Assembly (NCBI RefSeq): GCF_040689105.1
Contig: NZ_JBFBVU010000019.1
Coordinates: forward strand, 15,268 to 79,267
Source of the DNA: Meridianimarinicoccus marinus
GTDB taxonomy: Bacteria > Pseudomonadota > Alphaproteobacteria > Rhodobacterales > Rhodobacteraceae
Direction of reading: 5' to 3'
Length of the DNA: 64,000 nucleotides
Each line of letters begins with the position of its first letter. The stretch's first letter is position 1. The position numbers and the translations under genes are program-made. This document shows positions 7,176 to 15,260 of this stretch, piece by piece. The notes under the pieces are model-generated. The model made no database searches. It worked only from the letters and a program-made list of their open reading frames with translations, and had not been told where the DNA came from.

Positions 7176-9950
7176 CTATTGCGCCGCCAGCGTTTCGGCC
7201 TTTTCCACCCGCACCGCCGCATATTTGAACTCGGGGATCTTGCCGTAGGGATCCAGCGCCGGGTTGGTCAGGATGTTGGCGGCGGCTTCCACATAGGCAA
7301 ACGGCAGAAACACCATATCCGGGCTGACCGCACGATCGGCCCGCGCCATCACGGTGACACTGCCCCGGCGCGTGGTCAGCCGCACCAACCCGCCGGGGTC
7401 CACCCCCAGTTTGCGCAGGGTTGACGGGTGCAGCGAGCAATTGGCCTCGGGCTCCACCGCATCCAGCACCGTCGCCCGGCGGGTCATCGAGCCGGTGTGC
7501 CAGTGCTCCAACTGCCGCCCGGTGGTCAGCACCATCGGGAACTCCGCATCCGGGGCTTCGGCCGGGGCGACGATGTCGGCGGGTGTGAACCGCGCCCGGC
7601 CCCCGGCGCGCGGGAAGCCGTCGCCAAAGACCACCGCCTGTCCCGGATCCTCGGGCGACAGGCTGGGATAGGTCACCGCCCCCTCATCCTCCAACCGGTC
7701 CCAGGTGATGTTGTCGAGACTCTTCATGCCGCGTTTCATCTCGGCAAAGACCTCGGACACATCGGTATAGGCCCAGTCCAGCCCCAGCCGCCGCGCCAGC
7801 GCCATGGTGATTTCCCAGTCGGGCCGTGCGTCGCCCGGCGGGGTCACGGCGGCGCGGCCCATCTGCACTTGCCGGTTGGTGTTGGTGACGGTGCCGTCTT
7901 TCTCATAGAAGGCGGCGGCGGGCAGGATCACATCGGCGTAATTGGCGGTTTCGGTCAGAAAGATGTCCTGCACAACCAGATGCTCCAGCCTGGCCAGCGC
8001 GTCGCGGGCGTGTTCCACATCCGGGTCGGACATGGCGGGGTTTTCCCCAAGGATATACATGCCCCGCACCTCGCCCGCGTGAACGGCATCCAGGATCTCG
8101 GTCACCGTCAGGCCCTTCTCGGCGGAAAAATCGCCCGATGCCCAGATCTCGGAAAACGCCGCACGCACCCCGTCATCCGTAACCGGCTGATAGTCGGGCA
8201 GGAACATCGGGATCAGCCCCGCGTCCGATGCGCCCTGCACGTTGTTCTGTCCGCGCAGCGGATGCAGACCGGTGCCGGGCCGGCCCACCTGCCCGCACAT
8301 CAGCGCCAGCGAGATCAGGCAGCGCGAATTGTCGGTGCCGTGGATGTGCTGCGACACTCCCATGCCCCAAAAGATCATTGCCGCCCGCGCCCCGGCAAAC
8401 TCCCGCGCGACCTGCCGCAGGGTTTCGGCGGGGATGCCGCAATGCGGCTCCATCGCCTCGGGGGAGAAGGCCTTCAGATGCGCTTTCTCGGCCTCCCAGT
8501 TCTCGGTGTAGGCCGCGATGTACTGGCGGTCGTAGAGCTCCTCCTCGACGATCACATGCATGATGGCGTTCAGCATCGACACATCGGCGCCGGGCTTGAA
8601 TTGCAGCATGTGGGTCGCGAAACGGCGCAGGCCGACGCCGCGCGGATCCATGACGATTAGCTTGCCGCCGCGCTTGGCGAACTGCTTGAAATAGGTCGCC
8701 GCTACGGGATGGTTCTCGACCGGGTTGGCGCCGATGACAATGGCCACATCCGCGTGTTCAATCTGGTTGAAGGTGGCCGTCACCGCGCCCGAACCGACGT
8801 TTTCCATCAGCGCCGCCACCGAGGAGGCATGGCACAGCCGGGTGCAATGATCGACGTTGTTGTGCCCGAAGCCCTGCCGGATCAGCTTCTGGAACAGATA
8901 GGCTTCCTCGTTGCTGCATTTGGCCGAGCCGAAGCCGGCAACGCGGCGCCCCGTGTCGTCGCGCAGCCGCGCCAGCCCACCAGCGGCGGCGTCCAGTGCT
9001 TCGTCCCAGGTTGCCTCGCAGAAATGGGTCAGCAGGTTGCCGGGATCGACGTTCAGCCCCTTGGGCGGGGCGTCGTCGCGGCGGATCAGCGGCCTGGTCA
9101 GCCGGTGAGGATGGTGGATATAGTCGAAGCCGAAGCGGCCCTTCACGCAAAGCCGCCCCTCGTTGGCCGGTCCGTTGATCCCGTCGACGCGCACCACCTT
9201 GTCGCCCTTGACCTTCAGCGAGACCTGACAGCCCACACCGCAGAACGGGCAGATCGAGGCGACCTCGGCGTCGATGTCCCGGCTGTCGCCGCGCTGTGCC
9301 GTATCCAGCACGGCGGCGGGCATCAGCGCCCCGGTGGGGCAGGCCTGCACGCATTCGCCGCAAGCCACGCAGGTCGAGGCGCCCATCGGATCGGACATGT
9401 CGAACACCGGATAGGCATCCGCGCCCCGGCCCGCCATCCCGATCACATCGTTGACCTGCACCTCGCGGCAGGCCCGCACGCAAAGCCCGCACTGGATGCA
9501 GGCATCCAGATTGACCGCCATGGCGACATGGCTGTCGTCCAGCAGCGGGATGCGGTCGGCGCGTTTGGGCGGGAAGCGGCTGGCTTCGACCCGCACGGCA
9601 TCGGCCATGGCCAGAAGATGCGATCCGGCGTCATGGGCGGCATCGCGGGGCGGTTGGTCGGCGGCCAGAAGCTCCATCACCATGCGGCGGGCCTGCGCCT
9701 CGCGCGGCGCAGCGGTGGTGACCACCATGCCCTCGGTCGGGGTACGGATGCAGGAGGCCGCCAGCGCCCGCTCGCCCTCAATCGCCACCATGCAGGCCCG
9801 GCAGTTGCCATCCGGGCGATACCCCGGCGCAGGCTTGTGGCACAGATGCAGCAGGGTTGTGCCCTGGCGCCGGGCGACCTCCCACAGGGTTTCCCCGTCG
9901 CGGGCCTCGACCTCGGTGCCGTCAAGCGTAAAGCGAATGGTGCCGGTCAT
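7176..9950 (-). CDS. fdhF: Formate dehydrogenase alpha subunit (NAD-linked FdsA/FdhF type)
   Basis: Molybdenum/tungsten bis-pterin oxidoreductase of 924 residues. Domains in order: a [2Fe-2S] ferredoxin-like domain with Cys 37, 50, 53 and 67; two [4Fe-4S] clusters (CIQCGLCVRAC at 151-161, CVACGECVQAC at 194-204); the molybdopterin [4Fe-4S] motif CPFCGVGC at 234-241 with the fourth Cys near 268; and the catalytic domain in which the metal ligand is Cys 373 in RLCH, where some enzymes have selenocysteine. The C-terminal domain (LTTGRQLEHWHTGSMTRRA) binds the second pterin. The ATG at 9950 has AAGAGG six bases upstream; a GTG at 9977 is an alternative. No beta, gamma or FdhD gene is adjacent, so partners must be encoded elsewhere or the enzyme works with another electron acceptor. 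Confidence 0.87.
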   Translation of the reverse strand: MTGTIRFTLDGTEVEARDGETLWEVARRQGTTLLHLCHKPAPGYRPDGNCRACMVAIEGERALAASCIRTPTEGMVVTTAAPREAQARRMVMELLAADQPPRDAAHDAGSHLLAMADAVRVEASRFPPKRADRIPLLDDSHVAMAVNLDACIQCGLCVRACREVQVNDVIGMAGRGADAYPVFDMSDPMGASTCVACGECVQACPTGALMPAAVLDTAQRGDSRDIDAEVASICPFCGVGCQVSLKVKGDKVVRVDGINGPANEGRLCVKGRFGFDYIHHPHRLTRPLIRRDDAPPKGLNVDPGNLLTHFCEATWDEALDAAAGGLARLRDDTGRRVAGFGSAKCSNEEAYLFQKLIRQGFGHNNVDHCTRLCHASSVAALMENVGSGAVTATFNQIEHADVAIVIGANPVENHPVAATYFKQFAKRGGKLIVMDPRGVGLRRFATHMLQFKPGADVSMLNAIMHVIVEEELYDRQYIAAYTENWEAEKAHLKAFSPEAMEPHCGIPAETLRQVAREFAGARAAMIFWGMGVSQHIHGTDNSRCLISLALMCGQVGRPGTGLHPLRGQNNVQGASDAGLIPMFLPDYQPVTDDGVRAAFSEIWASGDFSAEKGLTVTEILDAVHAGEVRGMYILGENPAMSDPDVEHARDALARLEHLVVQDIFLTETANYADVILPAAAFYEKDGTVTNTNRQVQMGRAAVTPPGDARPDWEITMALARRLGLDWAYTDVSEVFAEMKRGMKSLDNITWDRLEDEGAVTYPSLSPEDPGQAVVFGDGFPRAGGRARFTPADIVAPAEAPDAEFPMVLTTGRQLEHWHTGSMTRRATVLDAVEPEANCSLHPSTLRKLGVDPGGLVRLTTRRGSVTVMARADRAVSPDMVFLPFAYVEAAANILTNPALDPYGKIPEFKYAAVRVEKAETLAAQ

Positions 9951-10058
9951 GCTGTGCCTCTTGCCGTCGTCGGACACAGTCTAGGCGCAACGCCCCGGAC
10001 TCAGAAACCCGAAGCGACACCGCGCGCGTGTTTTCCGCCAATCCACCGGGCTGTGGGC

Positions 10059-10424
10059 CTACATCAGATCCTGTTCGGCGTCGCTGGGATCGATGCCCAG
10101 GGCCTCAAGCCCGCTTTCCAGATAGTCGGCCAGCAGGTCGGTGCCCACCAGATAGGCCGCCGTGGTAGAGGGGTCTTCCTGGCTGGCCGTTTCATAGGCT
10201 TCGTCATATTCATCGGCGCTGAAACTGTCGCGCCCGACCCATGCGACGGCCACAAGGTTATATTTCTCATCCTCGGTCAGCGCGTCGATGAAGGCGCGCA
10301 ATTCGGCTTCGGCCGGACCCGAGTGTCCAGCCAGACCGTCGTGCGCGCCGACGGCGGTGGTTTCCCCCATTTCCCGCGCCAGGAGGATGACCTGGGCGAT
10401 CGTATCCGCATGAATTTCTGGCAT
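10059..10424 (-). CDS. DUF3775 domain protein
   Basis: A soluble, acidic 121-residue protein starting MPEIHADTIAQVILLAREM. The middle (LTEDEKYNLVAVAWVGRDSFSADEYDEA) and the end (YLVGTDLLADYLESGLEALGIDPSD) match the conserved DUF3775 pattern seen in alphaproteobacteria; no function is established. The start at 10424 has GGAGGG five bases upstream. The frame is open for 22 more residues upstream, but without a comparable ribosome site. It lies between fdhF (109 nt downstream on the same strand) and the SDR gene of the stress cluster, with no sign of coupling to either. Confidence 0.7.
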   Translation of the reverse strand: MPEIHADTIAQVILLAREMGETTAVGAHDGLAGHSGPAEAELRAFIDALTEDEKYNLVAVAWVGRDSFSADEYDEAYETASQEDPSTTAAYLVGTDLLADYLESGLEALGIDPSDAEQDLM

Positions 10425-10502
10425 TGGTCCCTCCGCGGTTGCTCTGCAGGCTTGGGCCAGATCAAGGCCGTGGTCCTTGATCCAGCGCAAGTAGACAATG
10501 GA

Positions 10503-11246
10503 TCACGTCTTGGCGGCAAACAACCGTTTGTAAAGCCCGTCGGGCAGAAACCGGCTGAGGCGGAACACCAGCGAGAACCCCGAAGGGAAATTGGCCGAGA
10601 AGCGCTTCCTGCCCATATGGCGCAGCATCCGCGCTGCGGCGTCCTCGGGCTCCATCCGGAAGGGCATGTGAAACTGGTTCTTGTCGGTCAGCCGGGTACG
10701 GATGAAGCCGGGGTTCATCAGTTGCACCGCGATGCCGGTCCGGGCCAGATCCAGATACAGGCTTTCGGCCAGAGACATCACCGCCGCCTTGGACGGGCCA
10801 TATCCAATGGCGCCGGGCAAGCCACGATAGGCCGACAGCGACGACGTCAGCACGATGTGGCCGTCGTCCCGGTCCAGAAACTGCGGCAGCACCGCCCCCA
10901 CCACGCGCAGCGCGCCAGTATAATTGGTGTCGGTCATGGTCAACGCCCGATCAGTGTCCCAGTCGGTGGCCGCCATCGGCCAATAGGTGGCCGCCAGATA
11001 GACCAGCCCGTCGATCTTGCCGACCTCGGCCATGGCCTGGGCCACCGAACCCGCATCGGTCACATCCATCGGCACCGTGCGGGCCGGACCGGGCAGGCTG
11101 TCGGCCAGTTCGACCAGCACGTCCTTGCTGCGGGCGCTCAGCACCAGCTCGGCGCCCTCGGCGCTCATCCGTTGCGCCAGCGCCTTGCCCAGCCCGTCAG
11201 ACGCGCCCACCAGCCAATAGCGTTTTCCGGTCCAGTCGCGGGTCAT
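10503..11246 (-). CDS. Short-chain dehydrogenase/reductase (last gene of RpoE-linked cluster)
   Basis: NAD(P)-dependent oxidoreductase of 247 residues with the classical SDR layout: cofactor-binding GASDGLG near residues 14-20, the catalytic Ser in LTSSLSAY (about 135-138), and the YGPSK catalytic motif with Tyr 149 and Lys 153. The C-terminal region is basic and hydrophobic (FPSGFSLVFRLSRFLPDGLYKRLF), suggesting membrane association or a lipid-like substrate. It overlaps the DUF3833 gene by four bases and ends the five-gene operon. SDRs accompany the FAD oxidoreductase/DUF1365 set in many genomes; the substrate is unknown. Confidence 0.85.
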   Translation of the reverse strand: MTRDWTGKRYWLVGASDGLGKALAQRMSAEGAELVLSARSKDVLVELADSLPGPARTVPMDVTDAGSVAQAMAEVGKIDGLVYLAATYWPMAATDWDTDRALTMTDTNYTGALRVVGAVLPQFLDRDDGHIVLTSSLSAYRGLPGAIGYGPSKAAVMSLAESLYLDLARTGIAVQLMNPGFIRTRLTDKNQFHMPFRMEPEDAAARMLRHMGRKRFSANFPSGFSLVFRLSRFLPDGLYKRLFAAKT

Positions 11247-11824
11247 TCGGCGGCAGTGCGCTGCGCATCGATCCCGGGCCGCATGGTGGCCACCAGTTCG
11301 GCCACCTTGATGCCGAACTTGCGGAACTGGCTGCGATTGATGAGCGCACCGTTCTCGGCCAGATACATCCAGTCGATCACGTCCAGCACATGGCCCCCGG
11401 CGGACTCGGGCAGGCGGATACGGTACTTCAGGCAGACGGTTGCGCCGGACTGGCGACCCGTGGCCTCGCCCAGGATATCGGGGGCCGTGCCGGAGATGCT
11501 GCCATCGTTCCCAAGCGTCAGGTGCCATTCCCGCTCTTGCCGGCTGCCATTGTCATAGCGGAAGGATTCGCGCAGCACGCCGCTGCGTCCGGTCCAGTCG
11601 CCCTGCATGTCGGCGACAAAGCGCGACGTCACCCGCCCGGCGGGGCCATAGATGACGCCGTCGCACAGGATCGGCCCCTGCAGGGCTTGCCGGATGTCCA
11701 ATTGAGGCAGGGTGCCGGCGTAGTCCTTGGGTGTCTGGGCGCGGAACGACCACAGGCTCTGCACCAGAACAAAGGCGGCCAGCGCCAGGATCATCCCGGC
11801 CAGAAGAAATACCAGATCGGTCAT
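11243..11824 (-). CDS. DUF3833 family membrane-anchored protein
   Basis: A 193-residue protein with an N-terminal hydrophobic anchor (MTDLVFLLAGMILALAAFVLVQSLW) and a soluble part that fits DUF3833: GPILCDGVIYGPAGRVTSRFVADM, LRESFRYDNGSRQEREWHL and an end in MYLAENGALINRSQFRKFGIKVAEL. Many family members are lipoproteins; here no lipobox Cys is seen and the anchor looks uncleaved. It overlaps both the upstream MFS gene and the downstream SDR gene by four bases, so all three are translationally coupled. Function is unknown; co-occurrence with DUF1365 and COG2907 proteins suggests a role in modifying or handling membrane lipids under stress (inference). Confidence 0.78.
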   Translation of the reverse strand: MTDLVFLLAGMILALAAFVLVQSLWSFRAQTPKDYAGTLPQLDIRQALQGPILCDGVIYGPAGRVTSRFVADMQGDWTGRSGVLRESFRYDNGSRQEREWHLTLGNDGSISGTAPDILGEATGRQSGATVCLKYRIRLPESAGGHVLDVIDWMYLAENGALINRSQFRKFGIKVAELVATMRPGIDAQRTAAE

Positions 11825-13068
11825 GATCGGACCTCGTCGATTGGGGTCGCGGCCAGCAGGACCAGCGCGACGAGTTTCAGAACACAGGGCAGCAGCCCGT
11901 AGGCAAGAGTCAGCGTCCACAGCGCGGCGGCGTCATTTTCGACCCCCGACCGGAAGCCCGCCACATCCAGCAGCGGCAGCAGCACCACCGCGGCCAGCGC
12001 CAGGCAAAGCTTCGTCACCAGCGCCCACAGGCCGAAGCCCTGCCCGCCATTGGGGGCGATGGTGGCCATCCGGCGCGCGAACAGCGCCGGCAGCAGGGTC
12101 AGATCGGCGCCGATGCTGGCCCCGGACAGCACGCAGATCGCGGCAAACAATGCCAAATCGCCTGCCGCCAGTGTCAGGGTTCCCGCGAAGGATACGATGG
12201 CCAGCGCCATGGCCAGCTGCAAGGCGCGGCGCGCGCCCCAAAGGCCGGCCAGCCAGCTCCAGCCAGGGGCCGAAGCGGCGGCGGAGAGGAAGAACAGCAC
12301 CAGCAGTGGCCCTTCCCACCCTGGCGCGGCAAGACGGCTTTCCACGTAGAACAGGAACAAGGTCGAGGTGACCGCCAGCGGCGCGGCGTTGACCAGCGCC
12401 AACAGCAGCAGGCGGCGGGCGGGGTGATCGTCAAGAATGCGGCGCAGCGGCACCGGGGTACTTTCAACTCCGGCCTGCGACTCCCACATCGGCGCCATGG
12501 CCAGCGCGGCCAGCGCCACCACCGCGACAAACCCCCAGGCGAAGACGGCATAGGGGGCCGCGACCACTCCGGTCAGCAAGCTGGGTGCAACCGCAGCGGT
12601 ACAGACCCCTGCCAGCGCACCGCTTTCGCGCCACGCGGCCAGTTGCACATGCCCGCCGGGCAGCGTTTCGGCCCGGCGCACGCCCTGAGCGTAGAACCCG
12701 ATGGTCAGGAAACTGAAGGCCGAGAACAGCCCGGTGACGGTCAGCGCGAACCACAGCAGCGGCGGCAAGGGCGGCGCCACCGCGAACAGCCCCAGCATCG
12801 ACAGCGCCAGCACAAAAGCGCCCGCCGCCATCGCCACGCCCCGCCGCGCGCCCAGACGCTCGGACACCCAGCCAAGCGCGGGATCCTGCACCACGTCCAG
12901 CAGCCGCAGCCCGAACAGGACCGCCGCCAGCGCCGACAGGCTGGTGCCGTAGGTGTCGGCAAAGAATTTGGGCGCGTAGATATAGATCGGCAGCCCCGCC
13001 CCCGACAGCATGGCACCATACAGCGCCCAGGGCAGCAGGCGCGGGGTTGCGGCGACGGCGGTGTTCAT
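11821..13068 (-). CDS. MFS transporter (GPH/MFS_2-like)
   Basis: A 415-residue polytopic membrane protein with about twelve hydrophobic segments. The motif DVVQDPALGWVSERLGARRG (about residues 49-68) matches the GPH cation symporter/MFS_2 loop 2-3 signature, in which the Asp residues are typical. The start at 13068 overlaps the DUF1365 stop by four bases. The frame is open for 44 residues further upstream but reads as unrelated Gly/Ala-rich sequence antisense to nothing functional, so the ATG at 13068 is preferred. Substrate unknown; in this cluster a lipid or lipid precursor is possible but unproven. Confidence 0.83.
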   Translation of the reverse strand: MNTAVAATPRLLPWALYGAMLSGAGLPIYIYAPKFFADTYGTSLSALAAVLFGLRLLDVVQDPALGWVSERLGARRGVAMAAGAFVLALSMLGLFAVAPPLPPLLWFALTVTGLFSAFSFLTIGFYAQGVRRAETLPGGHVQLAAWRESGALAGVCTAAVAPSLLTGVVAAPYAVFAWGFVAVVALAALAMAPMWESQAGVESTPVPLRRILDDHPARRLLLLALVNAAPLAVTSTLFLFYVESRLAAPGWEGPLLVLFFLSAAASAPGWSWLAGLWGARRALQLAMALAIVSFAGTLTLAAGDLALFAAICVLSGASIGADLTLLPALFARRMATIAPNGGQGFGLWALVTKLCLALAAVVLLPLLDVAGFRSGVENDAAALWTLTLAYGLLPCVLKLVALVLLAATPIDEVRS

Positions 13069-13820
13069 CGCGAGACCTCGTCGGCTGGCGGCTCGGGGCG
13101 CACGTGCCAGCGCGCGCCCTTCCACCACAGCACCAGCGCCTGCCAGTGGATCAGCCCCAGCACCCGTCGCGAGCCCAATGGCCGCCGCAGCGCTGCCCAC
13201 AGGATCGCCCGATTGGTCAGCCGCCGCCGCCGTCCGGTCAGCGTGGCCAGCAGCTGGGTGTCGCCATGGCAGTAGTCGATCCAGATGCCCAGCCGATCGT
13301 CGCGGATGTCGAAGCGGAAGCGGTAGTCGCCCGCGACCGGCTGAAACGGCGAGACATGGAAGATCTTCTGCGCCGACAGTCGTTCATGCCGGGTGATCGG
13401 GCGCTGATCGGGGTGGTGACACAGATAGGAATGGCGGTCGCCGTAGGTGTTGGTGACCTCGGCGATCACCGCGCGCAGGCTGCCGTCGCGCCCGTGGCAC
13501 AGCCAGAAGCTGACCGGGTTGAACACATGGCCCAGCACGCGCGGCTGCGCCAGCAGCAGGATGTCGCCATCGGCCTTGTCCAGCTGATGGGCCTGCAGAA
13601 CCTCGCGCACCCAGGCCACACCGCGCCCCTCGCCCGGTGCACCGCCATGGTCGCGGTCGTGCAGCGCGGTCAGGTTGCGGCGATTGCGCGAAAACAGCGC
13701 CGGGCCCTGCGCCTGTTCGGGATCCAGCAGGCAATAGTCCACGCTGTAGCGAAAGGCGTTTTCCACCTTTCCCTTGCGGCCATGAAAGGTCTGGCCGGAT
13801 ATGTGATCCACATGCCTCAT
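13065..13820 (-). CDS. DUF1365 (COG3496) family protein
   Basis: A 251-residue cytosolic protein of the DUF1365 family. Family marks are GHVFNPVSFWLCHGRDG (about residues 106-122), AEVTNTYGDRHSYL (about 128-141), and the basic C-terminal helix region GRRRRLTNRAILWAALRRPLG. DUF1365 genes are almost always found with a COG2907 FAD oxidoreductase and very often with a cyclopropane-fatty-acid-synthase-like methyltransferase; here the first partner is upstream (four-base overlap) and the second is absent. In R. sphaeroides the equivalent neighbourhood next to rpoE-chrR belongs to the sigma-E regulon and affects the singlet-oxygen response. Biochemical function is not established to my knowledge. 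Confidence 0.83.
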   Translation of the reverse strand: MRHVDHISGQTFHGRKGKVENAFRYSVDYCLLDPEQAQGPALFSRNRRNLTALHDRDHGGAPGEGRGVAWVREVLQAHQLDKADGDILLLAQPRVLGHVFNPVSFWLCHGRDGSLRAVIAEVTNTYGDRHSYLCHHPDQRPITRHERLSAQKIFHVSPFQPVAGDYRFRFDIRDDRLGIWIDYCHGDTQLLATLTGRRRRLTNRAILWAALRRPLGSRRVLGLIHWQALVLWWKGARWHVRPEPPADEVSR

Positions 13821-15109
13821 TCCGCCGCGATCTGCAGCGGCGTCTGCAGCCCCGCGACCACGTCCAGCGCCGAGGCCAGCCCGTCTTCATGGAAGCCGTT
13901 GCGCATCCAGGCGCCGCAGAACCACGTGCGGTTCTGACCGTTGCGCGCCTTCAACACCTGCTGCGCGGCCAGCGCGCCCACATCGTAGACCGGATGGTGG
14001 AAGGTGGTGGTGTCGTGGATGGTCTCGTCGCGGATCTCGCGCACGGGGTTCAGGGTGACGAACAGCGGATCGTGCTTGGGGATCGGCTGCAGCGCGTTCA
14101 TCCAGTAGCTGAGCGAAATGCGGTCGGGGCGCGCACCCGCGGCCTCGGTATAGTTCCAAGCGGCCCAGCAGCGTTTGCGCCGGGGCATCAGGCGGGCATC
14201 GGAATGCAGCACCGCCGTGTTGGGCTGATAGCGGATGGCCGACAGCGCGGCCTGTTCCTGCGGATCGGCATCCTGCAACAGCTTCAGCGAAATGTCGGAA
14301 TGGGTGGCCAGAACGACCTCGTCGAAGTCCTCCCACCCCTGACCCTCGGTCGCGACCTGCACGCCAAAGGCGGTCCGGGTGACGCCGGTGACCCTGGTGC
14401 CGGTGCGGATATCGACGCCGCGCGCGGTCATGCTGGCGTGCAACCGTCGCACATATTCCACAGACCCGCCGCGCACCGTGTACCACTGGTGCTGTCCGGT
14501 CGCGGACAGCAGCGCATGGTTGCGGAAGAAGCGCACCAGCGCCGCCGCCGGAAACTCCAGAATGCCATGGGTCGGCGTCGACCAGATCGCCCCCGAGAAC
14601 GGCAGGATGTAATAGTCGCGGAACCACGCGCCGGTGCCCAACTTGCCCAGAAGCCCGGCGATGGTCATCTCCTCGCCCTCGACCAGCGCCTCGGCCTGCG
14701 AATTGAACCGGGCGATATCGCGCAGGAAGCCCCAGAACCGGGGATCGGCGATGTTCCGGCGCTGCCCGAACACGCTGTCGAGCGAGTTGAGCGCATATTC
14801 GAACCGGCCGCCATCCACCGAGGTTGCGAAGGTCATCTGCGCCTTGGCGGTGGGCACGTCCAACTCGTCGAACAGGGCCCGCAGATTGGGATAGGTGGCG
14901 TGGTTGAAGACGATGAACCCGGTGTCCACCGGCTGATCGTCGCGCTTGCCCGCCAGCACCGTGCGCGCGTGGCCGCCCAGCCGGGGTTCGGCCTCGATCA
15001 GGGTAACCAGATGATCGGCTGCCAAAGCGTGCGCCGCGCCCATGCCCGAAATCCCCCCCCCGATGACAGCGATGCGTTTGGCAGCTTGGGGAAGGCGATC
15101 ATAGGGCAT
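13817..15109 (-). CDS. FAD/NAD(P)-binding oxidoreductase (COG2907, amine-oxidase fold)
   Basis: A 430-residue flavoprotein at the head of the cluster. The Rossmann motif VIGGGISGMGAAHAL is at about residues 15-29, followed by EAEPRLGGHART, which binds the adenosine part of FAD in amine-oxidase/desaturase-type enzymes. The end FCGAWMRNGFHEDGLASA carries the second FAD-binding motif. The ATG at 15109 has GGAG eight bases upstream. The glycine triplet is written as nine consecutive G (complement of 15053-15061), an unusual homopolymer inside a coding start. It is transcribed away from rpoE with a candidate sigma-E promoter in between. Activity on unsaturated or modified fatty acyl chains is plausible but inferred only from family and partners. 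Confidence 0.85.
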   Translation of the reverse strand: MPYDRLPQAAKRIAVIGGGISGMGAAHALAADHLVTLIEAEPRLGGHARTVLAGKRDDQPVDTGFIVFNHATYPNLRALFDELDVPTAKAQMTFATSVDGGRFEYALNSLDSVFGQRRNIADPRFWGFLRDIARFNSQAEALVEGEEMTIAGLLGKLGTGAWFRDYYILPFSGAIWSTPTHGILEFPAAALVRFFRNHALLSATGQHQWYTVRGGSVEYVRRLHASMTARGVDIRTGTRVTGVTRTAFGVQVATEGQGWEDFDEVVLATHSDISLKLLQDADPQEQAALSAIRYQPNTAVLHSDARLMPRRKRCWAAWNYTEAAGARPDRISLSYWMNALQPIPKHDPLFVTLNPVREIRDETIHDTTTFHHPVYDVGALAAQQVLKARNGQNRTWFCGAWMRNGFHEDGLASALDVVAGLQTPLQIAAE

Positions 15110-15143
15110 TGGCGAAACTCCGAAATCAGAAGGAACTTGCCCC

Positions 15144-15173
15144 TTAGTACGCGCCCCGGTCGCCACTGGATGA
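15144..15173 (-). promoter_or_regulatory. Candidate sigma-E (RpoE) promoter for the FAD oxidoreductase operon
   Basis: On the minus strand TCATCC (15173-15168) stands one base from the TGATCC -35 box and is followed, 18 bases later, by TACTAA (15149-15144). The predicted start of transcription would be near 15137, about 28 bases before the ATG at 15109. Its twin on the other strand drives rpoE. Spacing to the CTAA core is one base longer than in the rpoE copy, so it may be weaker. Confidence 0.45.
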
Positions 15174-15201
15174 AAAACCGCGCACTGAAACGGAAAATAA
15201 G

Positions 15202-15231
15202 TGATCCGACCCGAAGGCTGGCGCGTCTAAC
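15202..15231 (+). promoter_or_regulatory. Candidate sigma-E autoregulatory promoter of rpoE-chrR
   Basis: TGATCC (15202-15207), an 18-base spacer and TCTAAC (15226-15231) match the -35 box reported for the R. sphaeroides RpoE (ECF11-type) sigma factor and a plausible -10. It lies 30-60 bases before the rpoE ATG at 15261, as expected for autoregulation. Confidence 0.65.
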
Positions 15232-15260
15232 GAACAGATGTTCTTGCTTGCAGGCCGGAT

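Noticed and set aside
8709..11558. A 949-codon plus-strand open frame over fdhF, the DUF3775 gene and the SDR gene
   Set aside because: Antisense to genes with full motif sets; composition is that of a shadow frame.
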